64,000 bases of DNA from Jiangella alkaliphila (GTDB lineage: Bacteria; Actinomycetota; Actinomycetes; Jiangellales; Jiangellaceae), in contig NZ_LT629791.1 in the NCBI RefSeq assembly GCF_900105925.1, positions 1,426,001 through 1,490,000 on the forward strand. Reading direction: 5' to 3'. Shown here piece by piece: positions 8,787 to 17,348 of this stretch. A program made the translations under genes and the position numbers. The stretch's first letter is position 1; every line of letters starts with the position of its first letter. Under the pieces are notes generated by a model, which searched no databases, was not told where the DNA came from, and saw nothing but the letters and a program-made list of their open reading frames with translations.

Positions 8787-9577
8787 TGGCGTCGACGACG
8801 AAGCCGGGCGTGGCCCGGATCGACCCGACCGGCCCGGTCCTCATGTGGACGCTGCGGATCACCTCGGTGGTCGCGCTGCTGGCCGCCTGGGAGTGGTACG
8901 GCCGCCGGCCCGACTCCTTCACCATCGCGCCGGTCACCGACGTCGCCAGGGCGATGTGGGACGGCTTCGCCAGCGGCGAGTTCGGCCGGGCGCTGGCCGG
9001 GACGATGCTCACCATGGTGGTCGGCTATGTCATCGCCGCCGTGATCGGCGTCGGGGTCGGCCTGTGGATCGGCGTGTCCCGCTACGCCCAGAACACCATC
9101 GAGCCGCTGGTGCACGCCGGCTACGCGACCCCCGTGTCGCTGCTCATCCCGATCCTCGGCATCTACACCGGCCTGGAGCTGCGCGGCCGGATCATCCTCG
9201 TGGTGCTGTGGTGCGTCTTCGAGATCCTGGTCAACACCTCGACCGGGATCAAGGAGGTGCCGCCGGCGCTGATCGACGTCGGCAAGTCGTTCAACGCCTC
9301 CAGGTTCGACCTCTACCGCAAGGTCGTGCTGCCCGCGGCGAGACCGTACATCTTCCTCGGCCTCAAGATCGGCGTCGGCCGGGCCATCCGCGGCGCGGTG
9401 ACCGCCGAGCTGCTGCTGTCGGCGGCGAACCTCGGCCGCATCCTGCTCGGCGCCCAGTCGACCTTCGACATCCCGACGCTCCTCGCCGGCATCGTCCTGA
9501 CGATGCTGCTCGGCCTGGTGCTCATGCAAGTCGCGTCCTACGTGGAGCGCAGGAGCCTGTCCTACCGGGCGGTGTGA
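8786..9577 (+). CDS. ABC transporter permease, second NitT/TauT-type subunit
   Basis: A 263-residue membrane protein homologous to the preceding permease. The coupling loop IDVGKSFNASRFDLYRKVVLPAARPYIFLGLKIGVGRAI is conserved. Two distinct permeases imply a heterodimeric channel, whereas TauC/SsuC systems normally use a homodimer; paired permeases do occur in actinobacterial systems of this group. The start is the ATG overlapping the upstream stop (TGATG). Confidence 0.92.
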   Translation: MASTTKPGVARIDPTGPVLMWTLRITSVVALLAAWEWYGRRPDSFTIAPVTDVARAMWDGFASGEFGRALAGTMLTMVVGYVIAAVIGVGVGLWIGVSRYAQNTIEPLVHAGYATPVSLLIPILGIYTGLELRGRIILVVLWCVFEILVNTSTGIKEVPPALIDVGKSFNASRFDLYRKVVLPAARPYIFLGLKIGVGRAIRGAVTAELLLSAANLGRILLGAQSTFDIPTLLAGIVLTMLLGLVLMQVASYVERRSLSYRAV

Positions 9578-9656
9578 CCCGACGTCGCACCGTCACGACT
9601 CAGCGATTCTCCGACGTCCCGGCCCTGTTGCCGGTCTTGTTCATCCGGAGGTTCTC

Positions 9657-10718
9657 ATGGCACGTCAGAAAGCGATCCGCGCCGCCGTGCCGGCCGTCGC
9701 GCTGGTGCTCCTCGCCGCCGCGTGCGGTGGCGGTGACGACGACGGCGCGTCCACCAGCGGCGGCGAGTCGGCCTCCATCAGGGTGGCCAACACGTCGCCG
9801 ACCCAGCCGGGCTTCGTGCCGGCCAAGTACGGCGTCATCACCTACGGCTCCGACTTCGGCCTGGACATGACGATCGACAACTTCACGACGTTCGACTCGC
9901 ACGCGGTGGCCACGCAGACCGTGTTGTCCGGCCGGGCCGACGTCGTCGCCGGCTCGCTGGTGTCCAACCTGCTGCTCAACGAGCAGGGCCAGGACTTCAA
10001 GCTGTTCTGCCCGTACATCGCCCAGGACGACTTCGTCATCGCCGGCGCGAACGGCATCGACTCGGTCGAGGACCTGTTCGACGCGAACACCCGGGTCGCG
10101 CTGGACAGCCCGGGCGGCGCCGGCGACGTCATCCTCAACGCCATGCTGCAGTCGCTCGGCGAGGACCGGACCGCGGCCGACATCCCCGGCATCCAGATCC
10201 TGGAGTCGTCGGGCCTGCGCACGACCGCGTTCGCGGCCGGCGACGTCGACGCGACCGTGATCCACGACTACCAGTACTACGAGGCGGCCGAGCAGGCGCC
10301 CGACCCGGTGATCATCGCCAGCCTGTTCGAGGAGGTGCCGGGCTTCGTCAAGGAGGCGCACGCGGCGCCGGCGGACTGGCTGGAGGAGAACAGCGAGCTG
10401 GCCGCCGAGTACTGCGCGTCGGTGCTCATGGGCATGCGCGACCTCTCCGCCGACTACGACGCGTTCGTCAGCGCTGTCGAGGAGTTCGCCGACGTCGAGG
10501 AGATGCCCGACGACGAGACGCTCCGCGCGCTGCACGCGAGCGCCGTGGAGTACGGGTTCTGGCCCGGTGAGGACGGTGGGCTCAGCGAGGAGAGCATCAC
10601 CCTCATGGCCGAGGTGGGCGTGAACTCCGGTCTGCTGGAGGAGGTGCCGAAGTACGAGGACGTCGTCGCAGTCGACATCCTCGAGCGCGCCCTGGAGCTG
10701 GTCGAGGAGCAGTCCTGA
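9657..10718 (+). CDS. ABC transporter substrate-binding lipoprotein (NMT1/TauA-like)
   Basis: A 353-residue exported lipoprotein. The signal peptide runs from MARQKAIRAAVPAVAL to a lipobox LLAAAC, with the lipidated Cys at residue 22, followed by a low-complexity Gly/Asp/Ser linker. The mature domain has the NMT1-like pattern (FDSHAVATQTVLSGRADVVAG, NTRVALDSPGGAGDVI). A GGAGG site lies seven bases before the start. It is the final gene of the importer operon, 79 bases after the second permease. Ligand unknown. Confidence 0.92.
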   Translation: MARQKAIRAAVPAVALVLLAAACGGGDDDGASTSGGESASIRVANTSPTQPGFVPAKYGVITYGSDFGLDMTIDNFTTFDSHAVATQTVLSGRADVVAGSLVSNLLLNEQGQDFKLFCPYIAQDDFVIAGANGIDSVEDLFDANTRVALDSPGGAGDVILNAMLQSLGEDRTAADIPGIQILESSGLRTTAFAAGDVDATVIHDYQYYEAAEQAPDPVIIASLFEEVPGFVKEAHAAPADWLEENSELAAEYCASVLMGMRDLSADYDAFVSAVEEFADVEEMPDDETLRALHASAVEYGFWPGEDGGLSEESITLMAEVGVNSGLLEEVPKYEDVVAVDILERALELVEEQS

Positions 10719-10820
10719 CCCAGCCTCGGGCGGGCCGGCCCGGCCCGGTGGTGGCGATCGCGTGCCTGGCGGCCGCGGTCGCCACCACCGGCGTCCAGGG
10801 GCCGGCGCCGCGGCGGTCCG

Positions 10821-11690
10821 ATGGGTGACCTGTTCGCGATGCTGGCCCTGCTGCTGTTCGCCGCCAACGCGTTCGTGGTGCGGGCCGCCGCCGCGCACCT
10901 GGGCCAGCGGACCGGGTTCCTGGTGGCGCTGGTGGCGAACGTCGTGGTGGGCGCGGTCCTGGTGGCCGGGCACCTGGTGGTGCGGTCCGAGCCGCTGCGC
11001 ATCGACCCGCTCGCGCTGGCGATGTTCGCGGTCTCCGGCATCTTCGCCAGCTACCTCGGCCGCCGCGGGTACTTCCGCACCGTCGAGACCATCGGCCCGT
11101 CGCGGGCCAGCGCCATCCAGAACAGCAGCCCGGCGTTTGCGCTGCTGCTCGGCTGGCTGGTGCTCGGCGAGACGCTCGGGCCGGCCCAGTTGCTGTGCAT
11201 GGCGGGGGTGCTCGCGGGCCTCTACCTCTGCGGCGGCCGGCTGGCCGGTGGCGCGGTGCCCTGGCGCGAGATCGGGATCGGGGTGTTCTCAGCGGCGGCG
11301 TACGCGGTCGGCAACATCGTCCGCGGCGACGCGCTGGACCGCTGGTCCGAGCCGCTGCTCGGCGCGCTGGCCGGCGCCGTCACCGCCACCGTCGTCTATG
11401 GGCTGCTGCACCCGCCGGCATGGGCGGCCGACTCGGGGCTCCGCCGCCCGCGTCGCGGCCTGGCGCTGTGGTCGCTCAGCGGCGCGCTCACCATCGGCGG
11501 GCAGGCCGCGGTGATCGCGTCGACGGGGTACCTCGCGGTGTCCGTCGCGGTCGCGATCTCCGCCGCCACGCCGATGGTGGTGATCCCGGTCAGCGTGCTG
11601 CTGTTCGCGAACCGGGAGAAGGTGCGGCCGCGCACCGTCGCCGGTGCCGTCCTCATCGCCGGCGGCGTCGTCGGGCTGGTGCTGAGCTGA
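10821..11690 (+). CDS. EamA/DMT-family transporter
   Basis: A 289-residue inner-membrane protein with about ten hydrophobic helices in two repeated EamA halves. Characteristic stretches are FAASYLGRRGYFRTVETIGPSRASAIQNSSPAFALLLGWLVLGE in the first repeat and ISAATPMVVIPVSVLLFANRE in the second. The family exports or imports metabolites and drugs. Its position between the importer and the dehydrogenase suggests efflux of a pathway intermediate, but this is only contextual. A GC-rich self-complementary stretch (around 10727-10745) separates it from the binding-protein gene. Confidence 0.88.
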   Translation: MGDLFAMLALLLFAANAFVVRAAAAHLGQRTGFLVALVANVVVGAVLVAGHLVVRSEPLRIDPLALAMFAVSGIFASYLGRRGYFRTVETIGPSRASAIQNSSPAFALLLGWLVLGETLGPAQLLCMAGVLAGLYLCGGRLAGGAVPWREIGIGVFSAAAYAVGNIVRGDALDRWSEPLLGALAGAVTATVVYGLLHPPAWAADSGLRRPRRGLALWSLSGALTIGGQAAVIASTGYLAVSVAVAISAATPMVVIPVSVLLFANREKVRPRTVAGAVLIAGGVVGLVLS

Positions 11691-11758
11691 GCCGACCTGA
11701 CCGTGAGGTATCAGCCGGTGACCTGGGTATCGGCCGGTTCTGGGGGTGTGCGGCCGCT

Positions 11759-11941
11759 TTGCAATGAGCACCTCTACGCACCACCCGTGGCTGGGCGCGG
11801 CTTGGCACGGCTGATCGCCTCTCGGAATCGGGCATTTCGGGTGTTGGGGCGACGACCAGTAGTGCCAAGGCGGTGGTCAGCCGAGCCAAGGCCCGGCCCC
11901 CGCAGCCGCGGACGGGTGGTGCGTAGAGGTGCTCATTGCAA
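11759..11941. repeat. 183-bp composite palindrome (MITE-like) in a gene-free interval
   Basis: The gene-free stretch 11691-12052 is dominated by this element. Its outer arms, 11759-11788 and 11912-11941, are perfect 30-base inverted repeats (outermost bases TTGCAATGAGCACC). Inner arms 11801-11814 and 11877-11890 match at 13 of 14 bases. The structure could be a miniature transposable element, an extragenic palindromic repeat or a long transcript hairpin. Short open frames crossing it encode the same peptide (VVRRGAHCK) on both strands, a by-product of symmetry and not a gene. No flanking target duplication was recognised. Confidence 0.8.
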
Positions 11942-12011
11942 GTGGTGCGGACGGCCGGGCGGTCCGCCAGTCGCGGCTGCCCGTCACCTCTTCCGCGCGT
12001 CAGCTAGACAC

Positions 12012-12046
12012 TGTATCTTGAATCCAATTCGCGGGATCAAAGGAGG
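12012..12046 (+). promoter_or_regulatory. Operator-like site and ribosome-binding site upstream of the aldehyde dehydrogenase
   Basis: TGTATCTTGAATCCAA (12012-12027) contains TTGAATCCAA, the partner of TTGTATCCAA at 7104-7113. It is followed by AAAGGAGG (12039-12046), a near-perfect Shine-Dalgarno sequence seven bases ahead of the GTG at 12053. The shared site suggests that import and downstream oxidation are controlled by one regulator, most simply the GntR protein. Confidence 0.5.
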
Positions 12047-12052
12047 CTGCGA

Positions 12053-13522
12053 GTGAACCAGGCAGACGGACGGGGCACCGATCCGGTCGCGCACGACTGG
12101 CGGCTGCTGAGCGGGGGACGGCTCACGAAGGCGGCCGGCGACGCGACCTACGACGTCGAGAACCCGGCGACCGGCCGGCCGCTCGCCCAGGTGCCGGACG
12201 CCTCCGCGGCCGACGTCGCGAACGCCGTCCAGGCCGCCGACGAGGCCTCGGCCGGATGGGCCGGCGCCGACGTGCGCGAGCGGGCCGCCGTCGTCCGGCG
12301 ACTGGCCGACGTCCTCGACGAGCACGTCGAGGAGATCGCGCGGCTGGACTCCCTCGACGGCGGGTTCCCGCTGTGGATGATGCGTAAGGACATCGGCACG
12401 GCCGGCGACCGGATGCGCATGTTCGCCGACTGGGCGCTGCACCTGCGCGGCGAGACGATCCCGTCCAGCCCCGGCAACGTCCACTTCACCGAACGGGTGC
12501 CGTTCGGCGTGGTCGCGCGGATCATCGCGTACAACCACCCCGGCATGTTCGGCGCCTCCAAGATCGCCGCCCCGCTGGTGGCCGGCAACACCGTCGTGCT
12601 CAAGCCGTCGGACCTGACGCCGCTGTCGGCGCTGCGGCTGGGCGAGCTGTGGGCCGAGCACGTCCCGGCCGGGGTGCTCTCCGTCGTCTCCGGGAGTGGT
12701 CCGGAGACCGGCGACGCACTGGTGCGTCATCCCGCCGTGCGGCGCATCGCGTTCACCGGCAGCCCCCAGACCGGCCGGGCGATCCAGCGGGCCGCGGCCG
12801 AGTCCGGCGTCAAGGACGTCTCGCTCGAACTCGGCGGCAAGAACGCCCTCGTCGTCTTCCCCGACGCCGACCTCGACGCCGTCGTCGACGGCGCCGTCAA
12901 GGGGATGAACTTCCCGTTTGCCGGACAGTCCTGCGGCTCGACGTCGCGCGTTCTCGCGCACGCCGACGTCGCCGCGGACCTCGTCGAGCGGCTGCGCGAG
13001 CGGCTGGCGAAGGTGGTGGCCGGCGGGCCGTTCGACGACGGCGTCACGATGGGCCCGCTCATCTCGGCCGCCCACCGCGACCGGGTGGCCGGGCACGTGC
13101 GGACGGCGCTCGAGGAGGGCGCCCGGCTGGTCCACGGCGACGCCGAGCCGGAGGCGGCGGCCGGTCACTACTACCCGGCCACCCTGCTCGACGGTGTGCG
13201 GCCGGACATGCGGGTGGCGCGCACCGAGGTGTTCGGCCCGGTGATCTCCGTGCTGACGTTCCGCACCGAGCAGGAGGCGGTCGATGTCGCCAACGGCGTC
13301 GACTTCGGCCTGACCGCCAGCGTCTACACGCGCGACTTCGACCGTGCCCACCGGGTCGCCCGGGCGATGCGCGCCGGGTACGTGTGGGTGAACGACACGT
13401 CGACCCACTTCATCGGCATGCCGTTCGGCGGGGTCAAGGACTCCGGCGTCGGGCGCGAGGAGTCGATGGAGGAGCTGCTCGGCTACACCCAGGTCAAGAC
13501 CTACAACCTGGTCCTGCGCTGA
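12053..13522 (+). CDS. NAD(P)+-dependent aldehyde dehydrogenase
   Basis: A 489-residue ALDH-superfamily enzyme oxidising an aldehyde to its acid. The nucleotide-binding FTGSPQTGRAI, the general base E259 in LELGGK and the catalytic C294 in GQSCGSTSR are all present, as is the C-terminal PFGGVKDSGVGRE block. Length is normal for betaine/benzaldehyde-type ALDHs. It starts with GTG behind a strong ribosome site and is followed 17 bases later by a ThDP enzyme. A decarboxylase-dehydrogenase pair would convert a 2-oxoacid to an aldehyde and then to an acid. Natural substrate not determinable. Confidence 0.95.
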   Translation: MNQADGRGTDPVAHDWRLLSGGRLTKAAGDATYDVENPATGRPLAQVPDASAADVANAVQAADEASAGWAGADVRERAAVVRRLADVLDEHVEEIARLDSLDGGFPLWMMRKDIGTAGDRMRMFADWALHLRGETIPSSPGNVHFTERVPFGVVARIIAYNHPGMFGASKIAAPLVAGNTVVLKPSDLTPLSALRLGELWAEHVPAGVLSVVSGSGPETGDALVRHPAVRRIAFTGSPQTGRAIQRAAAESGVKDVSLELGGKNALVVFPDADLDAVVDGAVKGMNFPFAGQSCGSTSRVLAHADVAADLVERLRERLAKVVAGGPFDDGVTMGPLISAAHRDRVAGHVRTALEEGARLVHGDAEPEAAAGHYYPATLLDGVRPDMRVARTEVFGPVISVLTFRTEQEAVDVANGVDFGLTASVYTRDFDRAHRVARAMRAGYVWVNDTSTHFIGMPFGGVKDSGVGREESMEELLGYTQVKTYNLVLR

Positions 13523-13539
13523 CCACCCCGGGAGGGATC

Positions 13540-15285
13540 ATGCAGTCTCGTCCGGAGTACGGCTCGGACGTCATCGTCGACCTGCTGGACGAGCTCGGCA
13601 TCGAGTTCGTGGCCTGCAACCCGGGCGCGACGTTCCGCGGCATCCACGACTCGCTGGTCAACTACCGCGAGGGCGTGCCGGAGATCATCGAGTGCACGCA
13701 CGAGGAGATCTCGGTCGCCATCGCGCACGGCTACGCGAAGGCCGCCGGCCGCCCGATGGCCGCCGCCGTCCATGACGTCGTCGGCCTGCAGCACGCGAGC
13801 ATGGCCGTCTACAACGCGTGGTGCGACCGCGCGCCGGTGCTGGTGCTCGGCGGCACCGGCCCGGTCGACGCGGCCCGGCGCCGGCCGTGGATCGACTGGA
13901 TCCACACCGCCAACGTGCAGGCCACCCAGGTCCGCGACTACACCCGCTGGGACGACCAGCCGGCCTCGATCGAGGCGGTGCCCGAGTCGCTGGTGCGGGC
14001 GTACCAGCTGGCCACCGGCGCGCCGCCCGGGCCGGTGTACGTCTGCTTCGACTCCGACGTCCAGGAGGAGCGGCTGGCGGACGGGTTCGCGTACCGGCCG
14101 CCCGGTGACTACGCCGCGCCGGGCCCCGTCGCGCCCGACCCGGCTGCCGTCGAGCGGATCGCCCGCTGGCTGCTGGAGGCCGAGGCGCCGGTGATCGCCG
14201 TCGAGACGGTGGACCGGTCGCAGGCCGCGCTCGACGCACTGGTCGAGGTGGCCGAGCAGGTCGGCGCGGCCGTGCTGGAGCCGTCGCGCGACTACGGCCG
14301 CCCGTCGCTGGGCTTCCCGTCGGCGCATCCGCTCAACGCCACCGGCCTCGCCGCCCAGCTGCCCGAGGTCGACGTCGTCGTCTCGCTGGAGGTGCGCGAC
14401 CTCGCCGCGCTGCACGGGTTCCGGCCGCGTCCGGACGCCACCATCGCGGTGGTCGGCACCGCGCAGTTCGGCGCCAAGGCCTGGGCGGCGGACCTGCAAC
14501 GCCTGCAGCACTGCCGGCTGTCGCTGCCGGCGTCGTCCGCGGCGACCGCGCTGGCAATGCGCGCCGCCGTCCGGGCGCTGGTCGAGCGGGAGCCCGAGCT
14601 GGCGGTGGCCGCGCGGGACCGCGCCAAGCGGCTGGCCGAGCTGACCGGGGCCGCGCGGGAGCGGTGGGCCGCCTTCGCCGCCGCGCAGGACGGCCCGGGG
14701 CCGGTGCACCCCGCGTGGCTGGCCCGCGAACTGCTGCGGGCCACGGCCGGCACCGACCCCGTCATCGCCAACGGGAGCGCCTACGGCTACCTGCACCGGC
14801 TCTGGGACCTGCGCACCGTCGACTCCTACCTCGGCAGCTCCGGCGGCGCCGGTCTGGGCTACGGCATCGGCGCGGCCATCGGCGCCGGCCTGGCGCACCG
14901 CGACACCGGCCGGCTGGTCGTCGACATCCAGTCCGACGGCGACTTCATGATGACGCCGGGCGCACTGTGGACCGCCGCCCACCACCAGGTGCCGATGCTC
15001 GTCGTCATGGACAACAACCGCGCGTTCAACAACTCCGTGATGCACGCGGACCGGATCGCCCGCGACCGCGGCCGCGACCCGTCGCGGGCCGGCGTCGGCA
15101 CCGCCATCGACGAGCCGGCCATCGACTTCGCGGCCATGGCCCGGTCGATGGGGGTGACGGCGTTCGGCCCGTGCCGCACCGCCGCCGAGCTGCCCGAGCT
15201 GCTCGACGCCGCGGTGGCGGCCGTCGTCGAACAGCGGGTCCCGGTGCTCGTCGACGTGCTCACGTGGGTGCCGGAGCCGGACTAG
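13540..15285 (+). CDS. Thiamine-diphosphate-dependent enzyme (acetolactate synthase/benzoylformate decarboxylase-like)
   Basis: A 581-residue three-domain ThDP enzyme. The N-terminal Pyr domain has ECTHEEISVAIAHGYAKAAGR with E55 as candidate cofactor-activating Glu. The central domain is of TPP_enzyme_M type. The C-terminal PP domain carries the cofactor motif from SDGDFMM (residue 465 on) to DNN about 25 residues later. A GGAGGG site precedes the ATG. Pairing with an aldehyde dehydrogenase suggests 2-oxoacid decarboxylation rather than acetolactate synthesis. No regulatory small subunit is nearby. Confidence 0.87.
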   Translation: MQSRPEYGSDVIVDLLDELGIEFVACNPGATFRGIHDSLVNYREGVPEIIECTHEEISVAIAHGYAKAAGRPMAAAVHDVVGLQHASMAVYNAWCDRAPVLVLGGTGPVDAARRRPWIDWIHTANVQATQVRDYTRWDDQPASIEAVPESLVRAYQLATGAPPGPVYVCFDSDVQEERLADGFAYRPPGDYAAPGPVAPDPAAVERIARWLLEAEAPVIAVETVDRSQAALDALVEVAEQVGAAVLEPSRDYGRPSLGFPSAHPLNATGLAAQLPEVDVVVSLEVRDLAALHGFRPRPDATIAVVGTAQFGAKAWAADLQRLQHCRLSLPASSAATALAMRAAVRALVEREPELAVAARDRAKRLAELTGAARERWAAFAAAQDGPGPVHPAWLARELLRATAGTDPVIANGSAYGYLHRLWDLRTVDSYLGSSGGAGLGYGIGAAIGAGLAHRDTGRLVVDIQSDGDFMMTPGALWTAAHHQVPMLVVMDNNRAFNNSVMHADRIARDRGRDPSRAGVGTAIDEPAIDFAAMARSMGVTAFGPCRTAAELPELLDAAVAAVVEQRVPVLVDVLTWVPEPD

Positions 15286-15295
15286 GCTCGGCGGC

Positions 15296-16522
15296 ATGAG
15301 CCTGTACGCCACCGAGGTCAACCAGCTCACCGCCGCCTGGCTGCGACGCACCGAGGGCGCCGGCGTGCTCTCCGGCGCCGGGCTGTGGCCGCTGCTCGCC
15401 GTCCTGGCGTCGTCGGCCGACGAGCCCGGCCGGGGGGAGCTGTCCGCCGCCGTCGGGCTGTCCGCCGACGAGTCCATGGACGCCGCGCGCGACGTGCTGA
15501 AGGCGCTGGCCGGCCTCGACGGCGTCGACGCCGCGCTCGGGCTGTGGGCGCAGCAGGCGGCGCAGGTCCGCCCGGAGTGGCGCGACACGCTGCCGTCCGG
15601 CACGTACGGCGAGCTGACCGGCGACCCCGGCGTCGACCAGCCGGCCCTCGACGCCTGGGCGAACGAGCGCACCCACGGGCTGATCGAGCGGTTCCCCGTC
15701 CAGGCCGGTCCGGAGCTCATGCTGACGCTCGCGACGGCGCTCGTCCTGCGCACCACCTGGCAGCGCAAGTTCAGCGACGAGTCGTGGCAGGTCTCCGGCG
15801 GCGCCTGGGCCGGACGGCGGCTGGCCGGGCTCGAGCGCAGCACGCCCGACGCCGACGACCTGCGGGTGGCCGACTCCGCCTCCGGCCCGCTGACTCTCAC
15901 CCGGGTGTCCGGCGACAACGGTCTCGACGTCCACCTCGTGCTCGGCGCCGATGGCCGTGCCCCCGGCGACGTCCTCGCGGCGGCGGTCCCGCTGGTCGCC
16001 GACGACGCCGCGGTCACCGGTGGTGCGGCGCTGCTGGAGTCGGGCGACGTCCAGCGGTGGCCCGGAGTGTCGACGGTGTCCGCGCAGCGGGCCGGCCTGG
16101 TGCTCAAGACCGCCCGGTTCACCGTCCGCTCGCTGCACGACCTGCTCCGCCAGGCCGACGTGTTCGGCCTGCGGGCGGTCAGCTCCGGCGACCGCGACCA
16201 TTTCCCGGCCATCGGGCCCGTCCCGTTGCGCGTCGACCAGGCCAAGCAGGCCGCCGTCGCGATCTTCAGCGCGACCGGCTTCGAGGCGGCCGCCGTCACC
16301 GCCATCGGGCTGCGGACCGTGTCGATGCCGGTGCATCGGGCCCGCGCGGTCGCCGTCAGCTACGACCGTCCGTTCGGCTTCCTCGCCGTGCACCGCGAGA
16401 GCGGCCTGGTCCTGTTCGCCGGCTGGGTCGACTCGCCGGAGGACTGGGCGCCGCCCTCGCAGGGGGAGCGGCAGCGGCCCGGCGTCATGCGCGAGCGCCT
16501 GCCGCGGACCACCGCGGAGTGA
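15296..16522 (+). CDS. Serpin-family protein
   Basis: A 408-residue serpin, the expected family length, with no signal peptide, so probably intracellular. The closing signature YDRPFGFLAVHRESGLVLFAGWV corresponds to the serpin 'RPFlf.i.h..tg.ilF.G.v' block. The hinge reads ATGFEAAAV (residues 326-334). An alanine-rich P12-P9 fits an inhibitory loop-inserting serpin, but P17 is Ala where Glu is usual and P14 is Phe where Thr/Ser is usual. The reactive loop is about five residues longer than in alpha1-antitrypsin, leaving P1 uncertain. A -10-like TAGGCT overlaps the upstream stop seven bases before the ATG, suggesting a leaderless transcript. Confidence 0.88.
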   Translation: MSLYATEVNQLTAAWLRRTEGAGVLSGAGLWPLLAVLASSADEPGRGELSAAVGLSADESMDAARDVLKALAGLDGVDAALGLWAQQAAQVRPEWRDTLPSGTYGELTGDPGVDQPALDAWANERTHGLIERFPVQAGPELMLTLATALVLRTTWQRKFSDESWQVSGGAWAGRRLAGLERSTPDADDLRVADSASGPLTLTRVSGDNGLDVHLVLGADGRAPGDVLAAAVPLVADDAAVTGGAALLESGDVQRWPGVSTVSAQRAGLVLKTARFTVRSLHDLLRQADVFGLRAVSSGDRDHFPAIGPVPLRVDQAKQAAVAIFSATGFEAAAVTAIGLRTVSMPVHRARAVAVSYDRPFGFLAVHRESGLVLFAGWVDSPEDWAPPSQGERQRPGVMRERLPRTTAE

Positions 16523-16524
16523 GC

Positions 16525-17196
16525 TCAGGCCGCCAGCCGGGCGCGCGCCGACCGTGACGGCGCCGGCTCCTCGCGGTCGGACGACTCCGCCGCCCGGGCC
16601 CGCTCGGTCATGCGGCGCCGCGTCCTGATGATGGTGTGCGTCGCGCCCGCCCAGACACCCACCAGCACACCGACGGCGACGCCGATGGCCACCTGCAGCC
16701 ACAGCGGCGCGTCGGTGACCGAGCCGGTGACGTAGCCGAGCCCGACCGCCCAGCTGGACCAGAGCAGCCCGGCGGCGAACGCGATGACCGCGAACCGCCG
16801 CGACCGCATGCCGGCCACCCCCGCGGCCGCGGCTGCCGCCGTCCGCCCCAGCGGGATGAACCGGGTGGCGATGATGGCCGCCGCGCTGGTGGACCCCATG
16901 CGTTCGTGCGCCTCGGTGATCTTCCCCTTGAGCCGCCGGCCCAGCCGGAACCGTTCCAGCGCACCGGGCAACGCCCGCCGGCTCAGGCCGTGGACCGTGA
17001 GATCGCCCGCCAGCGCGCCGAGCGTCGCCGCGACGATGGCCCAGACGATGTTCAGGTGGCCGGCGGCGGCGAGCGCGCCGGAGGAGATCACCGCGACCTC
17101 GCCGGGCACCGCCGGGATGACCGCGTCGACGGCCACGAGCGCCGCCATGACGAGATAGGCGAGCGCGGGTACAGCCACGAACGACACCAGGTCCAT
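16525..17196 (-). CDS. DedA-family (SNARE-associated) membrane protein
   Basis: A 223-residue inner-membrane protein of the DedA/VTT family, implicated in undecaprenyl-phosphate or phospholipid flipping and membrane homeostasis. The early ALVAVDAVIPAVPGEVAVISSGALA corresponds to the family's E-containing re-entrant loop, and RFIPLGRTAAAAAAGVAGM matches the conserved 'F.R..P..R...p..aG...M' motif. The C-terminus is a charged cytoplasmic tail. The ATG at 17196 is preferred because GGAG precedes it; a GTG three codons earlier is possible. It is convergent with the serpin gene, whose stop lies two bases away. Confidence 0.9.
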   Translation of the reverse strand: MDLVSFVAVPALAYLVMAALVAVDAVIPAVPGEVAVISSGALAAAGHLNIVWAIVAATLGALAGDLTVHGLSRRALPGALERFRLGRRLKGKITEAHERMGSTSAAAIIATRFIPLGRTAAAAAAGVAGMRSRRFAVIAFAAGLLWSSWAVGLGYVTGSVTDAPLWLQVAIGVAVGVLVGVWAGATHTIIRTRRRMTERARAAESSDREEPAPSRSARARLAA

Positions 17197-17348
17197 GGAC
17201 TCCACCCTGAATTCCTACCGCAGCTTCGGCAATGGTGTGGCCCGGAACTCAGGGATCTCTCAGGGTCGGCGTCAGGGAGAGAGGTAGGGCTGCCCCCAGT
17301 CCGTGGGCGTTCGCCCGCGTTGTCGGTGTCATTCACTACGCTGACAGC

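Noticed and set aside
11703..12056. Possible 117-residue protein in the 11.7-12.05 kb gap
   Set aside because: It crosses the palindrome, repeats a peptide found on the other strand, has no ribosome site and no recognisable domain.
13540..15285. Biosynthetic acetolactate synthase (ilvB)
   Set aside because: No small subunit or ilvC neighbour is present, and the gene pairs with an aldehyde dehydrogenase in a catabolic setting.
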